A stretch of 64,000 nucleotides of DNA from positions 10,726,001 to 10,790,000 of the forward strand of contig OY969916.1 of NCBI GenBank assembly GCA_963704535.1, given 5' to 3'. This document shows, in pieces, positions 49,133 through 57,734 of this stretch. The notes under the pieces were generated by a model. It saw only the letters and a program-made list of their open reading frames with translations. It made no database searches and was not told the origin of the DNA. Numbering within the stretch: the first letter of the stretch is position 1; each line of letters opens with the position of its first letter. The DNA comes from G963704535 sp963704535 (GTDB taxonomy: Bacteria; Chloroflexota; Chloroflexia; Chloroflexales; Roseiflexaceae). The position numbers and the translations under genes are program-made.

Positions 49133-49175
49133 AATTTACCTCCTCTGTGGGTCTATCCGAAAAACCTTGGGTGGG

Positions 49176-49985
49176 TCAGCGTTGGCCGGCTTCGGCCAGC
49201 CACTGGTTGATACATTTCCACAGTACCGGCAGCGCCAGGATCTGGCCGCCGGGGGTGCTGATCAGCGCTGCGGCCTGGACTGCCATGCCGAGCGTACTGA
49301 TGACCAGCGCCCGCGACCGCAGCGCCATCGCCAGTGTCTGCTGGTGCAGGCGCGCCTGCTCCGGAGCTAGCTCCACGCGCCAGACCGTGTGCATCTGCCC
49401 GGTCCAGTCGACGGTCGTCAGCCCCTGGAGGCGCTGCTCGACGCGGGTCTCGACCCAGGCGTAGTAGGCAGCCGAGTGCGTCAGCCGGTCCAGGATGGCG
49501 TCGAACTGCTGCCGGGCCTGATCCCAGCCGACCGTGAGCGCCTCGCGGATGTTGAAGCTAGCCGGTCCCTCGTCGCCCTGGATCTGGCGCAGCACGCCGG
49601 TGATCTCGGCCTCGACCTGCTGCTCATCATCCTCCGGCAGCCCAAACGACACCGCTGCGCCGGGCTGGGGCGCGGTGATCTGGTTGCGCTCCAGCCGGTT
49701 GAGCCGCGCGGCGGCGCCGTTCAGCGCCTGCTGCGATTGCCCCATCCGCGCGGTTCCGTTGTCCAGCAGCTCCCGTGCGTGGGCGGTGTCGGCTGGGAGG
49801 TTGGCGCGCCACACCGGCACGTCGGCGGGCGGCTGGGAGGGCAGGTCGAATGAGACCGCGCCACCTGGCCGGGCCGCTGGCTCCGCGACCTCCCAGACCC
49901 CCAGTACGCTGGTGGTAGCCAGGGCCAGCGTGGGGTCGGAGATCTCGAAGATCTGCGGTTGTCGGCGCGTTGGTCCGGTCGTCAT
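49176..49985 (-). CDS. Uncharacterised partner protein of the caspase-like protease
   Basis: 269 residues; its ATG overlaps the protease stop (ATGA at 49982-49985), so translation is coupled. An extended N-terminal region (FEISDPTLALATTSVLGVWE) is followed by a helical middle (ARELLDNGTARMGQSQQALN, QQFDAILDRLTHSAAYYAWV). Near the C-terminus a long hydrophobic stretch of about 30 residues (ALVISTLGMAVQAAALISTP, then GQILALPVLW) could enter a membrane. SFGLP and SFDLP occur as a repeated motif. It may be the substrate or effector of the protease. No family recognised. Confidence 0.72.
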   Translation of the reverse strand: MTTGPTRRQPQIFEISDPTLALATTSVLGVWEVAEPAARPGGAVSFDLPSQPPADVPVWRANLPADTAHARELLDNGTARMGQSQQALNGAAARLNRLERNQITAPQPGAAVSFGLPEDDEQQVEAEITGVLRQIQGDEGPASFNIREALTVGWDQARQQFDAILDRLTHSAAYYAWVETRVEQRLQGLTTVDWTGQMHTVWRVELAPEQARLHQQTLAMALRSRALVISTLGMAVQAAALISTPGGQILALPVLWKCINQWLAEAGQR

Positions 49986-52090
49986 GATCCTTTGATGCCG
50001 ACCAGGTTGCTCGCCAGCGAGATCGCCGTTTTGAGCAGCTCGGCTCGGCCCTCCTGGGCTTGTTTGACCATCTCCAGGTGAATTTTCCACAGCTCCTGGT
50101 CGATCTCGCCGTCGCGCCGGGGCACGCAGTTCTCGATGTCGCCGTCCAGTTCGATCGAGGTCCAGGCACGCAACCTGGCACCGGCAATCGGGTTGTCGCC
50201 TGCAGCGTCGATGTTGTCGTGCTCATAGGTTCTAACCTTCAAGACGCTGAGATCTTCTACCAGTTGCTCGAGTTTCTGGCCCAGTTTGTCGACAAATTGC
50301 TGGAGCGCGCCCGGTTTAGCCGCTGTGGTCTGCTCGTCCTTCGACGAGCCGAACAAGCCGAAGCTCTGGCTTTCCACCGGCGCCTGTGGTCCTGGCCCGC
50401 TCGCGTCGGCGGCCGGCGCGACTTCGGTGGTGGTGGTGACGACAACCACAGGTTCTGCCGGCGCGACCTCGGTGGTGACGGCGACTACCGGCTCGGTCGG
50501 TGTGACGGTCGTCGTGGTAGTTACCTCGATCGCGGGCGACGTAGTTGGGGAAAGGGCTGAATCGATGGTGAGGAGCGCTGGTGGTGGCGGCGGCGTGCCG
50601 ATGCTCACCGGGGCGATCTGGGGCCGCTCGGCCGTGGTCGCTTCTTCTTTCACGACCAGCCGCACGGCCGGGTCGCCAAGGATGATGAAGTTGCGGGCGT
50701 CGTTGTTGTTGGTCCACAGGTCGGCCAGCAAGTAGTCATTGACCTGCTGCCCGAATTGGATGTTCTCCAGTTCCTGGTTCAGGTCGGAGGAGATCTCGGC
50801 GTAGCGGGTGTTGAAGAACTCGATCGCCATCCCGATCGGGTAGCCGTTCATGAGTTCTGTCAGGGTGCTCTGGAAGGTTTGGAGTTGGCGCTGCTTGGTC
50901 GTGTCGCTGATGTCGGAGGCGAAGAAGGAGAAGCTCCAGGCGCGCTCGACGTGGCCGACGATGGCTAGCGCGCCGCCTTTGGGGTGGCCCAGCAGGCGCC
51001 TGGGCAGCTCGGCGATGAAGGCGTGCGGGGCAACCTCCTGGCGGGTATCCTTGAAGGCTTGGCGGGCGAACTCGTCCAGCTTGGGCGTGCCTGCGCCGTA
51101 GCAGGCGAAATGGAAGGCGATCATGCCGAGCAGGCGGGCGTCGTCGCCGACGTCGTCGCCAGCGAAGTAGAAGTCTTCGGGGATGGGCTTGCGCCAGGCG
51201 CGCGGCCCCGGCCAGTCCTGGCAGAGCAGCGCGCCCTGGTGGCGGAGCTGGCGCGGGTCGCCCTTCGGGAAGCCCATGCCGTGGCTGGCGGTGAACAGCA
51301 GCGCTGGGGTCTCAGCGCCGCCCAGCAGCGAGCCCAGCCGGGCCTTGGTCGCGTCGGCGTTGAGCAGCGTCTGGATCTGCCATTTTGGTTGCTTCTGCCG
51401 CAGGATCTCGGTCAGCGGGGTGATCAGCTCATTGGCGCTCAGCTTGGTGGCCGGGTCGTCGGGGTTCTGGACGCCGAAGAAGGCCGCCTGGCGCGGCAGT
51501 TTCAGCATGCCGGAGGTTTCGGCCTCGACTACGCTGCGGGCGTACTGGGCGTACTCCTCGATCGTATCAAAGTAGATCCGCCCGACCGCGTATTGCACGT
51601 CGAGCTGGTACTGGAAGCTGTAGGGGATCGACTCGGGGTCGCCGACGATCAGCAGGTAGTAGGGTATTTTATCCGGGTCGGCCGGGCCGGAGCCGGCGCC
51701 GTGGCGCTTCAAGAAATCGAGCTTGGTCTCGCCGGGGCGGTAGCCGCGGGCGCCACCGTACTCCTGGTAGTAGTGCTCGTGGTCGTGGGCGGCCTGCGCG
51801 CGGCGATGCTCCAGCAGCTCGCGCAGTGCCTCGCGAATGGCCGGGTCGGCGTCGTGGGCGAAGATCACGCCCCAGCCGGTCTGCTCTAGTTTGGTGGCGT
51901 CAACCCCTGCGATCGGGGCGAGATCCTGTGCCTGGGCGCGCTGGTACCAGCCCCGCAGCTCCTTGAGCTGCTCAGGATCGATCTTCTCGCGCCGGGCGAT
52001 CTCGGAGATCAGCGTCAGGGGCAACGGCGGCAGCAGGTAGCCGCCGTTCGACCCGTCGATTCCGTTGAGGATCAGGGTGTCCGTGCTCAT
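49982..52090 (-). CDS. Caspase-like (clan CD, C25/CHAT-like) cysteine protease
   Basis: 702 residues from the ATG at 52090. The core shows the clan CD pattern: a strand ending in His270 (ALLFTASHGMG) and, 60 residues on, a strand ending in Cys330 (MIAFHFACYGAGTP), plus YYLLIVGDPESIPYSFQYQL and GGALAIVGHVERAWSFSF, as in gingipain/CHAT-type proteases. There is no signal peptide, so it is cytoplasmic. A long Thr/Val/Pro linker (about 490-590) connects to a C-terminal helical region (about 605-702: LQQFVDKLGQKLEQLVEDLS, IDQELWKIHLEMVKQAQEGR). It heads an operon with two unknown genes. A role in an immune or programmed-death system is inferred only from the domain type and operon. Confidence 0.8.
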   Translation of the reverse strand: MSTDTLILNGIDGSNGGYLLPPLPLTLISEIARREKIDPEQLKELRGWYQRAQAQDLAPIAGVDATKLEQTGWGVIFAHDADPAIREALRELLEHRRAQAAHDHEHYYQEYGGARGYRPGETKLDFLKRHGAGSGPADPDKIPYYLLIVGDPESIPYSFQYQLDVQYAVGRIYFDTIEEYAQYARSVVEAETSGMLKLPRQAAFFGVQNPDDPATKLSANELITPLTEILRQKQPKWQIQTLLNADATKARLGSLLGGAETPALLFTASHGMGFPKGDPRQLRHQGALLCQDWPGPRAWRKPIPEDFYFAGDDVGDDARLLGMIAFHFACYGAGTPKLDEFARQAFKDTRQEVAPHAFIAELPRRLLGHPKGGALAIVGHVERAWSFSFFASDISDTTKQRQLQTFQSTLTELMNGYPIGMAIEFFNTRYAEISSDLNQELENIQFGQQVNDYLLADLWTNNNDARNFIILGDPAVRLVVKEEATTAERPQIAPVSIGTPPPPPALLTIDSALSPTTSPAIEVTTTTTVTPTEPVVAVTTEVAPAEPVVVVTTTTEVAPAADASGPGPQAPVESQSFGLFGSSKDEQTTAAKPGALQQFVDKLGQKLEQLVEDLSVLKVRTYEHDNIDAAGDNPIAGARLRAWTSIELDGDIENCVPRRDGEIDQELWKIHLEMVKQAQEGRAELLKTAISLASNLVGIKGS

Positions 52091-52179
52091 GGTAGGCCGC
52101 TCCTGTATCGTGTATGCGCTGCCGGATCGCCAGCCGAGGGCCCGCATACGCGGCGCTCCCCGGCGGCAGAGGCAGTCTC

Positions 52180-52280
52180 AGAGGCCGTCTGAAAAGGGGG
52201 AGTTTGAGGGGGCCGCCCTCAAGAATCCTTTTTCCACCACGGATTGCGAGTGGCGCGCGGGCCTTTTCAGACAGTTTCTC
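52180..52280. repeat. Dispersed repeat family B, full length
   Basis: GAGGCCGTCTGAAAAGGGGG and GCCTTTTCAGACAGTTTCTC ends, TTGAGGGGGCCGCCCTCAAG core, CCACCACGGATTGCGAGTGG inside. It is upstream of the protease operon and downstream of the tRNA. Confidence 0.88.
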
Positions 52281-52347
52281 AAGAGGTGCGGAAAACAGAA
52301 ATAGACCCGCCGGAAGGGCGGGCGGCGAATCGGGTGGAATAGAAAAG

Positions 52348-52422
52348 TGGTGGGCCGCCCAGGACTCGAACCTGGAACCAAGTCGTTATGAGCGACGTGC
52401 TCTGCCATTGAGCTAGCGGCCC
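52348..52422 (-). tRNA. tRNA with CAT anticodon (elongator Met or Ile2)
   Basis: The minus strand folds into a cloverleaf. The acceptor stem GGGCCGC pairs with GCGGCCC, the D arm is GCTCAATGGCAGAGC, and the anticodon loop CTCATAA in a GTCG/CGAC stem gives anticodon CAT. The T arm is CCAGGTTCGAGTCCTGG. Discriminator A and an encoded CCA end follow. The G1-C72 pair argues against an initiator tRNA. Elongator Met and lysidine-modified Ile cannot be separated by eye. Confidence 0.92.
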
Positions 52423-52465
52423 ATTGCGCGGTATGTTACCACGTTCGTTTGCGGTGTGCAAGATC

Positions 52466-52534
52466 TATAGGAAGGGAGGGCAAGGGGAGGGCCACCCTCC
52501 CCTTAAACCCCACCCCAACCTGTCAATCTATAGA
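52466..52534. repeat. Family E repeat, inverted copy
   Basis: ATCTATAGGAAGGGAGGGCA, AGGGGAGGGCCACCCTCCCC, TTAAACCCCACCCCAACC, with ATCTATAG/CTATAGA at the ends. Reverse complement of the copy at 32377. Confidence 0.8.
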
Positions 52535-52572
52535 ATGGGTGGTCATTGGTTCTGGTATACTAGGCGCGAAGG

Positions 52573-52652
52573 ACAGGGAACAAAGAACGGAGAATAAAGA
52601 ACAAATGAGATTCATCCTTTGTGCTTTGTCTTTTGTTCTTTGTTCTGAGCTA
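52573..52652. repeat. Heptamer-array hairpin (GAACAAA type)
   Basis: ACAGGGAACAAAGAACGGAG, AATAAAGAACAAATGAG, then TCCTTTGTGCTTTGTCTTTT and GTTCTTTGTTCTGAG. It ends at the ribosome site of the CorC-like gene, so the hairpin lies in its leader. Confidence 0.84.
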
Positions 52653-52665
52653 GGAGATGAGCGAC

Positions 52666-54013
52666 ATGGCAGGAGTCTTCGACATCGCGCTGCGGCTGGC
52701 CGGCGTGATGCTGCTGGTGGTGCTGAATGGGTTCTTTGTCGCCGCCGAGTTCGCGCTCGTCGGGTCGCGCCGCACCCGGCTCGATCAGCTCGCCGAAGCA
52801 GGCAACGCCGCCGCCGCGCTGGGCCGGCGCATGCAGGACGACCTGGATCGCTACATCGCCGCAGCGCAGCTCGGCATCACCCTGGCGAGCCTGGCGCTGG
52901 GCTGGATCGGCGAGAGCACGATCGCCGCGCTGATCGAGCCGCCAATCGAGCAGTTGGTGGTGGCCGTGCTGGGCGTGGTGGCGGTCGCCGAGGACCTGGC
53001 CGTGGCGATCAGCCACACGGTCGGCGTGGCGATCTCGTTCTTTATTATCACCACGCTGCATATCGTCCTGGGCGAGCAGGCGCCCAAGGTCTTCGCTATC
53101 CGCGCGCCGGAGCAGACGACGCTGTTTATCGCCACCCCGCTGAATATCTTCAACCGCATCTTCGGGCCGATCATTCGCTTTCTCGACTGGGCGACCGATG
53201 TGGTGCTCAGGATGTTCGGCATTGGCGAGGCCGGCGGCCATACCAAGGTCCATACCGCCGAGGAGCTGCGGCTGCTGGTGGAGGAGAGCGGCGAGGCCGG
53301 CGTGTTCGACGAGGACGAGCAGGAGATGCTGATGAACGTCTTCTCCTTCGCCGACCGCCCTGCATACCAGGCTATGCTGCCGCGCACTGAGGTGGTGACG
53401 ATCGACCACGACGCGACGATCCGCGAGTTCCTCGACCGCTTCGCCGAGTCCGGCCATACGCGCTTTCCGGTGCTGGGGGACGGCGGGATCGACGATATCA
53501 TCGGGATCATCTCGGCCAAGGATCTGCTGGTGATACTCCGCGACGGGGCGCTCAAGCCCGATGAGCCGATCACGTCGCTGATCCGCCCGGCCTATTTTAC
53601 GCCCGAAAGCAAGCGCATCGGCGATCTGCATGCAGGATCTGCGTGACCGGCATGTTCGCATGGCGATCCTGATCGACGAGTATGGCGGCATGGCCGGTGT
53701 GGTGACCATGGAGGATCTGATCGAGGAGATCGTCGGCGACCTGGGCGACGATCTCAAGCACGCCGATGAGGAGCTGACGACGATCGACGACCGCACCAGC
53801 GTCGTCGAGGGGCAGATCCGGGTCGATGATGTGAATGAGGAGCTTAACCTGGACATCCCGCACGGCGACTATGAGACGCTGGCCGGCTTTATCCTCGAAC
53901 GGTTGGGCCGCCTTCCCAGCGCCGGCGATAGTGTTCACCACAAGGGGGTGCGCATCACTGTCCTGGAGATGCAGGGGCCGCGGATCAGGCGGGTCGAGAT
54001 CACCAGGGTTTGA
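52666..54013 (+). pseudogene. CorC/HlyC-type CNNM-CBS protein, frameshifted
   Basis: The ATG at 52666 was chosen because AGGAG lies nine bases upstream; the ATG at 52657 touches that site. The CNNM/DUF21 membrane domain spans about 1-190 (MLLVVLNGFFVAAEFALVGS, LGITLASLALGWIGESTIAA, HIVLGEQAPKVFAI). The CBS pair begins MLPRTEVVTIDHDATIREFL and HTRFPVLGDGG. At 53629 CTGCATGCAG replaces the expected CTGATGCAG; the second CBS half (MAILIDEYGGMAGVVTMEDL) and the CorC_HlyC domain (LDIPHGDYETLAGFILERLG, VHHKGVRITVLEMQG) continue in the new frame. Members affect Mg/Co efflux. Otherwise intact, so the break may be an assembly error. Confidence 0.87.
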
Positions 54014-54045
54014 AATTGAAAATTGAGAATTGAGAATTGAGAAGA
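54012..54045. repeat. Heptamer half-array (ATTGAGA type)
   Basis: TTTGAAATTGAAAATTGAGA, ATTGAGAATTGAGAA: 7-nt units starting at the TGA stop of the CorC-like gene. No inverted partner. Confidence 0.78.
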
Positions 54046-54083
54046 AGAGCGCAAGGATGGTGTATCACCACTCCTTGCGCTCT
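54046..54083. terminator. Bidirectional terminator hairpin
   Basis: AGAGCGCAAGGA, a 14-nt loop, TCCTTGCGCTCT: a perfect 12-bp stem between the convergent CorC-like and BNR-repeat genes. A short TTTG follows; no long T run. Confidence 0.7.
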
Positions 54084-54122
54084 TTGCGATCCGTGGGATA
54101 AGTGTACCAGGCGTATTCGGCG

Positions 54123-56433
54123 CTACCTGCGCATGACCGGAAGCCAGACGACCGGGACGGTGTAGCCGGGCTCCAGGGTAAACTGGGCTTTGAGGAAGTC
54201 AGTCGTCGGGTTCCCGGCGCCGTCGAGGAAGCGGATGTAGACATAATATTCGCCGGACTTGGTCAGATCCGCGCCGTAGTCCAGCCCGCTGAACAGGTTC
54301 CAGGATATGGAGAACGAGGCGGCCGGCGTCTCAACCTCGATCGGCACCCAGCTTAACTCGGTGTTGCCCTGCTCATTGTCGTTACGGCTGTTGGCGGCCC
54401 AGACGCCCCAGAACTGCTGGCCGGCCGGCAAGCCCTCGCCCTGCTGGCCATACAGGTTGTCGGTGACGCTGATGCCGCTGAACGTCAGTGTGCGCTCGAT
54501 GCTCTTGCCCGACCCGCTCCCGACGACGCTACCGCCGCCGGCCAGCACCGGCACGCCATCGGTGTTGGGCGTGGTGGGCGAGGTCGAAGGTCGGTCATAG
54601 ATCAGCTTGTAGTTGTTGCTGGACGACGGGTACATGCCGGTGTTATCGAGGTTGTCCGAGATCACGACCTGGAAGTCGCGCGGGCCGGCGCCGGCGCTTC
54701 CAGGCAGCGCGACAACGCCCACGAAGCCGGTGGCCGGCACATCGCCGGTGATGCCGCCCACGACATCAAACCCTTGTAGCCCGGCGCAGTCGCCGCCGTC
54801 GGTGACGGACAGGTAGAAGGCCCGGTCGCGCGTGTAGCCAGGGTGGCCGTCGGAGGCGCCCTTGTTGCTGCCGGCGTCGCTCAGCACCGGCGTGTAGACC
54901 GACGGCAGGTTACGCAGATGCGGGTTGAGCGCGCGCACCGTCGCGGTGACGACCGTATCGACCGTGATCGTCGCGCTTGCCGCATTCCCGGTGTTTTCGT
55001 TCTCGTACAGCTTCACATAGACGGTATGCGCGGCGCAGCCGCCGGTTGGTACCGCGACGGTGAAGTTGCTGGTGTAGGCGACCTTGGGCGCATTGGTGGC
55101 GGGCGGCGAATCCACGCTGATCTGCATCTGGGTCGGCGCGCAGTTGCTGGGTGTGATCACGGCCGGTACCGGGTTGGTCTTGGTCTGTTTCTTCCCGCCG
55201 TCGAGCACCAGCGTGCCGCCGCACCCGCCGGCGATGTCCCCTTGTATTGCGTAGACCTGGAGGACGTTGTTGTCGCGTTCCTGCCAGGTGATCCCGGCGA
55301 CCCCCAGGCCGACGGCGATGTCGGGGCGGCTTGAGGCGCCGGGGGTGATCGTCAGGCGCTTGGCCTCGGTCGTCGTGCCGTCGGACGGGTTGAACTCGCG
55401 GTACCAGATCTCCGTCACCCGCCCCCCAACCAGGTTATCATCGGCCCAGGCGACGTAGACGCGCTGGCTGGTCGGCGAGTAGACCGCGCTTGGGAAGGAA
55501 GCGAACGACGCGGTGGGCGGGCCGGAGAACGACACAATGCCGGACCAGTTCTGCCCGCCATCCTGCGAGCGAGCGAACTGAATATCGTGATCGTTGATGT
55601 TCTCGTCCCAGGCGGCGTAGATAGCCGTGCCGTCGCTGGTGATGGTCGGGTTGAGCGAGCTGCTACCAGGCGACCCTGAGATATTCCGATTGACCCAGCC
55701 GGTCGGCTCAAGGCGCGCGTAGGTGATATCGTTGTTGCTCATGAAGACGAGGTGCGGCTTGCCGCCACTCACGGTGATCTGCGGCAGGTTCTGGAACACA
55801 CAGTCGGGCTTGGGCTGGCTGACCGCGCCGAGCGAGCCATTGGCGTTGCGAACGCGGTAGAAGACTTGATACGCGCCGCAGCGCTTATCGATCCAGACGA
55901 TGTGGGCATTGCCGCTCGAGTTCGACGGCCAGATTGGCGGCGGCGGTGCCGACATTGGCATCGGAGATCTGCTGGCGTGCCGTCCAGGTCGCCGTCGCGC
56001 CGTTCAGGGTCGCCTGCCGGTAGTATGTCTTCTCGTCGTTGTCCATCCAGGAGTAGGCCAGGTGTAGGGTGTTATTGGGGCCGACCGCGATGCTAAAGAA
56101 GTTCTCGGAGTTGGTTCCGATCGTCGTCTCGACAACCTGCGGCGCCGAGAATGACCCGGACACATTATTGACGTAAAGGAGGTTGTTGGTGCCGCCGTCG
56201 CCGGTATCGAGGTCGTAGACGATATGGAGCTTATCGTTGCTGTCGACGGCTATTGAAGGGAGGACCGACTTAATGCCGGACTTGGTGATGTTCTGCACCG
56301 GGTCCCAGGTCACTGTGTAGTCGGTGGCAGCCGCCAGCCGGGGCGCACTCGCCAGGATGTTGGCCAGGAGCACCAGGGCGATCAGGACGACCGCGGCCCG
56401 GCGCTGCGGGCGTTGAGTGAAGTGTGTGATCAT
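54123..56433 (-). pseudogene. Secreted BNR-repeat protein, copy 1, frameshifted
   Basis: The ATG at 56433 opens a signal peptide (RRAAVVLIALVLLANILASA). BNR/sialidase-like repeats follow (SIAVDSNDKLHIVYDLDTGD, IAVGPNNTLHLAYSWMDNDE). At 55921-55922 one extra T shifts the frame: GTCGAACTCGAGC where GTCGACTCGAGC would give the AVD-SSGNAHIVWID seen in copy 2. The rest has more repeats (ISGSPGSSSLNPTITSDGTA), Ig-like strands and an end reading TVPVVWLPVMRR. The aligned copy at 57735 is intact (747 residues). No Asp-box hydrolase triad could be confirmed, so sialidase activity should not be assumed; a surface or matrix protein is likelier. Confidence 0.85.
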
Positions 56434-56457
56434 GAAGGGCTGTCTCCTATGCCTGGT

Positions 56458-57250
56458 CTACTGATGACTGTTGCCGATCGGCAGAACCGTCAGGTTGTCG
56501 AAGACCAGGCCACCCTGGGCGTAGCCATAGACGCCGGCACGCCCGCTGGTCAGCGTGGCGTCCTGCGCGCTCAGCACCTCGCGCCCATCCACCAGGCCCA
56601 CCAGTTGCCCGCCCGTCACCCGCAGCTCTAGTCGCACCCAGCGCTCGGTCGCGAACCCGGCGTGCTCGGCACTCGCCAGCGTCACGAAGCGCGTGCTTGC
56701 CGCATCGTAGCGCGCCAGCACGGCGCGCGGGCCGGCGCTGCTTGCCGGCAGCAGCCGCAGCACGTAGTAGCCCGCATCGGTCGCGCGCGCCACCACGCCC
56801 AGCTCGTCATTGGCAGTCGGGAAGGCCGCCGCGCTGACGCGGTAGTCGGCCCAGCCTGACTGGCCAGCCACCAATGCAGTGGCGTAGTTGCCGGGCAGGT
56901 CGTTGCCGTCGCTGACCTGGGCCAACCTACCATCTTGGACCTGCCAGACCGAGGGGAACTGGATGACATCGGCGGCGTCGATGACACTCCAGCCCTGAGT
57001 CTGGGAGGAGGAGGCGAAGTCGGCGGCCAGCAGGGGCGCGGCGGCGGCTTGGAGGCCATCGGCGGGGGCGGGCGGCGGGGCGGGCGTGGGAGCGGGGGTC
57101 GGGCCTTCGGGCATGGGCGGCGGAGGCGGCAGAGATATCGCTGATCGTGCCGGGCTCGGCCTGCGCCTGCGGGCTGCTCCCGCATCCCGCCAGTACCACG
57201 GCGCCGAGAAGCGCCGCCAGCAGGAAGGCCAGCAATTGTCGTGATCGCAT
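56458..57250 (-). pseudogene. Surface lipoprotein with concanavalin-like domain, copy 1, frameshifted
   Basis: The ATG at 57250 follows AGGAGG. The lipoprotein signal is LLAFLLAALLGAVVLAGCGS. One extra G at 57132 (GGCAGAGATATC against GGCAAGATATC in copy 2) throws the frame before the Pro-rich linker; the remaining frame (MPEGPTPAPTPAPPPAPADG and onward) matches copy 2 almost residue for residue. The domain (WSVIDAADVIQFPSVWQVQD, DYRVSAAAFPTANDELGVVA, VRLELRVTGGQLVGLVDGRE, GRAGVYGYAQGGLVFDNLTV) has the LamG/DUF1080-like jelly-roll pattern. It pairs with the BNR protein 24 bp downstream. Confidence 0.85.
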
Positions 57251-57268
57251 TGCTCTGTGTTACCTCCT

Positions 57269-57386
57269 TAGACAAGGTTTCAGAAGACGCCGTTCTACTT
57301 TACAATGTGGGTGGAGGGAGACTGAGGGGGCTGCCCCCTCAAACCCTCTTTTTTCACAGAACTGTAAAGCCCCAAAGAACCTTGTC
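57269..57386 (+). repeat. Dispersed repeat family A, longest copy
   Basis: TAGACAAGGTTTCAGAAGAC, CTTTACAATGTGGGTGGAGG, GACTGAGGGGGCTGCCCCCT core, then AGAACCTTGTC at the far end. Here the two ends GACAAGGTT and AACCTTGTC form terminal inverted repeats, which the other copies lack. Confidence 0.85.
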
Positions 57387-57610
57387 GCACTGTATGATAG
57401 CACAAGTTATGTCACACTGTGCCGGTTGGGCTATCAACGACGATCGGTAGGAATCAGTGGCCAGGTACAAGGTCGGGTATGCTCGTGTGCGGCTCAACTC
57501 TTCTCAAGAGTCTAAATGGTCTGATATGGTTGAGGTGATCGAAACAGGAACGATCTGTGTACAAATTATAGCCCACGCACAACGTGACCGAAGTTACACG
57601 GCGATCACAA

Positions 57611-57671
57611 CACAATCTGGGTGGGGGAGACTGAGGGGGCTGTCCCCTCAGTCTCCCTTTTTTTCCAACCC
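57611..57671 (+). repeat. Family A fragment
   Basis: ACAATCTGGGTGGGGGAGAC, TGAGGGGGCTGTCCCCTCAG, TCTCCC and a T run. Core only. The 57387-57610 stretch between this and the longer copy shows nothing recognisable. Confidence 0.75.
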
Positions 57672-57678
57672 AACGAGC

Positions 57679-57712
57679 AGCGGGGTCGGCAGGTGTACCT
57701 GCCGACCCCGCT
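57679..57712. terminator. Strong hairpin downstream of BNR copy 2
   Basis: AGCGGGGTCGGCAGGT, loop GT, ACCTGCCGACCCCGCT: a perfect 16-bp stem, 23 bp past the stop of the minus-strand BNR gene. No T tract on the minus side. Confidence 0.75.
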
Positions 57713-57734
57713 GTGCGTGGATATGCAAATCAAG

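Noticed and set aside
49176..49985. Bacterial gasdermin as the identity of the protease partner
   Set aside because: The length is similar and a protease is adjacent, but no gasdermin N-terminal pattern was recognised and the hydrophobic stretch is at the C-terminus.
52348..52422. Initiator tRNA-fMet
   Set aside because: The first acceptor pair is G-C, whereas bacterial initiators have an unpaired first position.
4362..57132. Programmed ribosomal frameshifting at the six interrupted genes
   Set aside because: No shared slippery site, stop-codon context or downstream structure was seen at the six positions, and an intact near-identical paralogue exists for one of them.
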